DNA from: Xestospongia bergquistia
Lineage: Eukaryota; Porifera; Demospongiae; Haplosclerida; Petrosiidae
DNA: 64,000 nt
Direction of reading: 5' to 3'
Assembly (NCBI GenBank): GCA_963965975.1
Contig: OZ014422.1
Location: 3,743,155-3,807,154 of the forward strand
The translations under genes were made by a program, and so were the position numbers. Shown piece by piece: positions 62,469 through 64,000 of the stretch; positions within the stretch are counted from its first letter, which is position 1, and every line of letters starts with the position of its first letter. The notes under the pieces were generated by a model. The model saw only the letters and a list, made by a program, of their open reading frames with translations, did no database searches and was not told the origin of the DNA.

Positions 62469-64000
62469 TGTGGTAACTTAAATAAACTTATTATGTAATG
62501 TTTATATAAAATGTTTTGGAACTCAATTTGTGCACTATATATTCTTGTGTAATTCATTTTTGTTCAGTTTACAGTCTATCGTCATTCGTTGAGTTATTGT
62601 TAATTCATTGTATATGTTGTACTAGTAAACTTGGTCACTAGCAGAATTACAACATATTTGGTGACGAGAGGTAAAAGAGATGGCAGTGCTCATCAGTAGA
62701 CAATTGGAACCGTTCGACCCGTCAAAGTATAAGATGTTACAAGATACATGCAATGTTTCGAACTATTCATGAAGGCCAGTGACATCCCCAAGGATAGGAA
62801 GAAGTCAGTCTTTCTTATGGCCATTGGCTACGACTTGTATAAAGTTCTGGCAAACATTTTTGAGAAACCGGAGCAAGAGACTCTCAAGACACTTGAAGCT
62901 GAACTAGAAAAGCATTTCAACCCCAAGTCTTTGATTATAGCATAGTGGTAAATTTTGGTTGTTGACACCAGAAAGAGTCAAAAAGTATAGCAGATTTCGT
63001 TGTGGACTTACGTAAGTTGGCACAATTGCGGCAAGACTGGCCACCTCTCTAAGGTGTATCAGAGCCCTACCACAAAGTCTCAGAAGCCCAAAGGAAGAAC
63101 AACAAAGGGTCTGCACTCTGTAAACAAGGAGGAGTCATCACCTCTGGATTAACTCACTCCAGAACAATCTAATAATTCATTTATGACTTATTCTTTTTCA
63201 CCTAGGTCTTATCCAATCAAGCTAGCTGTGGAAGTTGGTCACAAATGGTCACAAGTTAGACATGGAGTTGGAGACAGGTGCTTCAGTCTACATTATTAGT
63301 GAAGACACTTTCAACTTAGTGCTGTCCTCCTCAGTTTAGCTCCGCCCTAGTAACGCGTATCCACTTCATATTCAGGACACTCGTTAGAAGTGCTGGGAAG
63401 TGCAAACGTCAAGTTTAAGTACCAGACACAAAGAGTCACACTTCCAATTGTTGTAATCAAGAGCAACGGTGTGAGTTTGTTCAGTCGTAACTGGATAAAG
63501 AGGATCAAATTAGACTGGCAGATTATCAAGAGCTTTTGTATTAACTCACCATTGGATGAAGTCATTGAGAAACATTCTCATCTTTTCAGATCTGAGCAAG
63601 GGAAGTTAAAGGGTATGAAAGCCAAAATCTGTGTCCCCAGCAATGCTCAATCTCGTTATTATAAACCTCACCCAGTCTCATACTTGTTACATGACAAGGT
63701 AGATCATGAACTAGAACGTGTACTCAAAGCTGGAATTATCTCACCAGTTTAGTTTTCTGATTGGGCTATCCCAATCATACCAGTTGTCAAGTCAGATGGG
63801 AGTATACGTATTTGTGGAGGAAATTACAAGGTGACAGTCAATGCAGTGTCCAAACTAGAAGAGTATCCTATTCCCCGAGTGGAAGATCTATTCACAGCCC
63901 TTTCTGGAGGAAAGCTATTCTCTAAACTAGACCTTTCTCATGCTTATCAACAAATTGTACTAGAAGAGGATTCCAAAACGTTTACTATCATTAACACATA
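62469..64000 (+). mobile_element. Ty3/gypsy LTR retrotransposon, 5' part, cut by window end
   Basis: A probable 186-bp 5' LTR (62469-62654) starts TGTGG and ends ACAACA, followed by TTGGTGACGAGAG, which is typical leader/primer-site sequence of this group. The gag start ATG is at 62680, with a frameshift into DIPKDRKKSVFLMAIGYDLY (62780). The protease reads MELETGASVYIIS (about 63260), so the catalytic Asp of DTGA appears as Glu. Reverse transcriptase begins about 63620 (HELERVLKAGIISPV, a TAG at 63750-63752, then IPIIPVVKSDGSIRICGGNY and AYQQIVLEEDSK). The element abuts the pogo transposon and is inactive. Confidence 0.85.

Overview
The window is AT-rich metazoan genomic DNA, most likely from a sponge (demosponge). 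The reasons are: host genes cut into many small exons with GT-AG introns, a receptor-like gene joining ankyrin repeats, a Roc-like GTPase, a COR-like domain and two Death-fold modules, an Unc13/BAIAP3-type MUN-C2 gene, and many animal transposon families. The species assignment is inference. No rRNA, tRNA, CRISPR or prokaryotic operon was seen.

Layout. (1) 1-9000 is a decayed endogenous virus-like element with ambisense coding. The + strand carries a replication protein with an SF3-helicase sensor motif (3-1463). The - strand carries several structural-type genes (1574-7488). A hairpin palindrome follows (7822-8090), and then a fragment of a second copy with a zinc-finger-like ORF (8103-8943). 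A second fragment with a much longer palindrome and built-in TATA/initiator promoters lies at 57527-59013. The layout resembles ambisense densoviruses, but the coding content is larger than theirs and most products are unrecognised. (2) 9122-9720 is a coiled-coil gene; a slice of it also sits inside the viral element, between two 26-bp direct repeats. (3) 13807-19370 (+) and 57512-48148 (-) are an inverted pair. Each arm holds an APE-type LINE followed by an Unc13-like gene. (4) 19529-35762 is an ankyrin-Roc-COR-Death pseudogene with a hAT transposon and a Ty3/gypsy remnant in its introns; a partial paralogue lies at 59178-61043 (-). (5) 37558-46003 holds an intron-bearing IS630/Tc1-like element, a piggyBac copy and two MITE-like elements. 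(6) 53407-57279 is a CACTA-like element nested in the second LINE; it carries a SAM-domain gene and a gutted transposase. (7) 61630-64000 is a pogo transposase with a Ty3/gypsy element abutting it.

Almost nothing here is an intact functional gene. The best preserved coding units are the IS630-like transposase, the piggyBac transposase, the SAM-domain gene in the CACTA-like element and the second Unc13-like copy. The most unusual object is the virus-like element: a palindromic telomere with a 106-nt loop present in both orientations, promoters in its arms, an SF3 helicase, and an oversized opposite-strand structural cassette.
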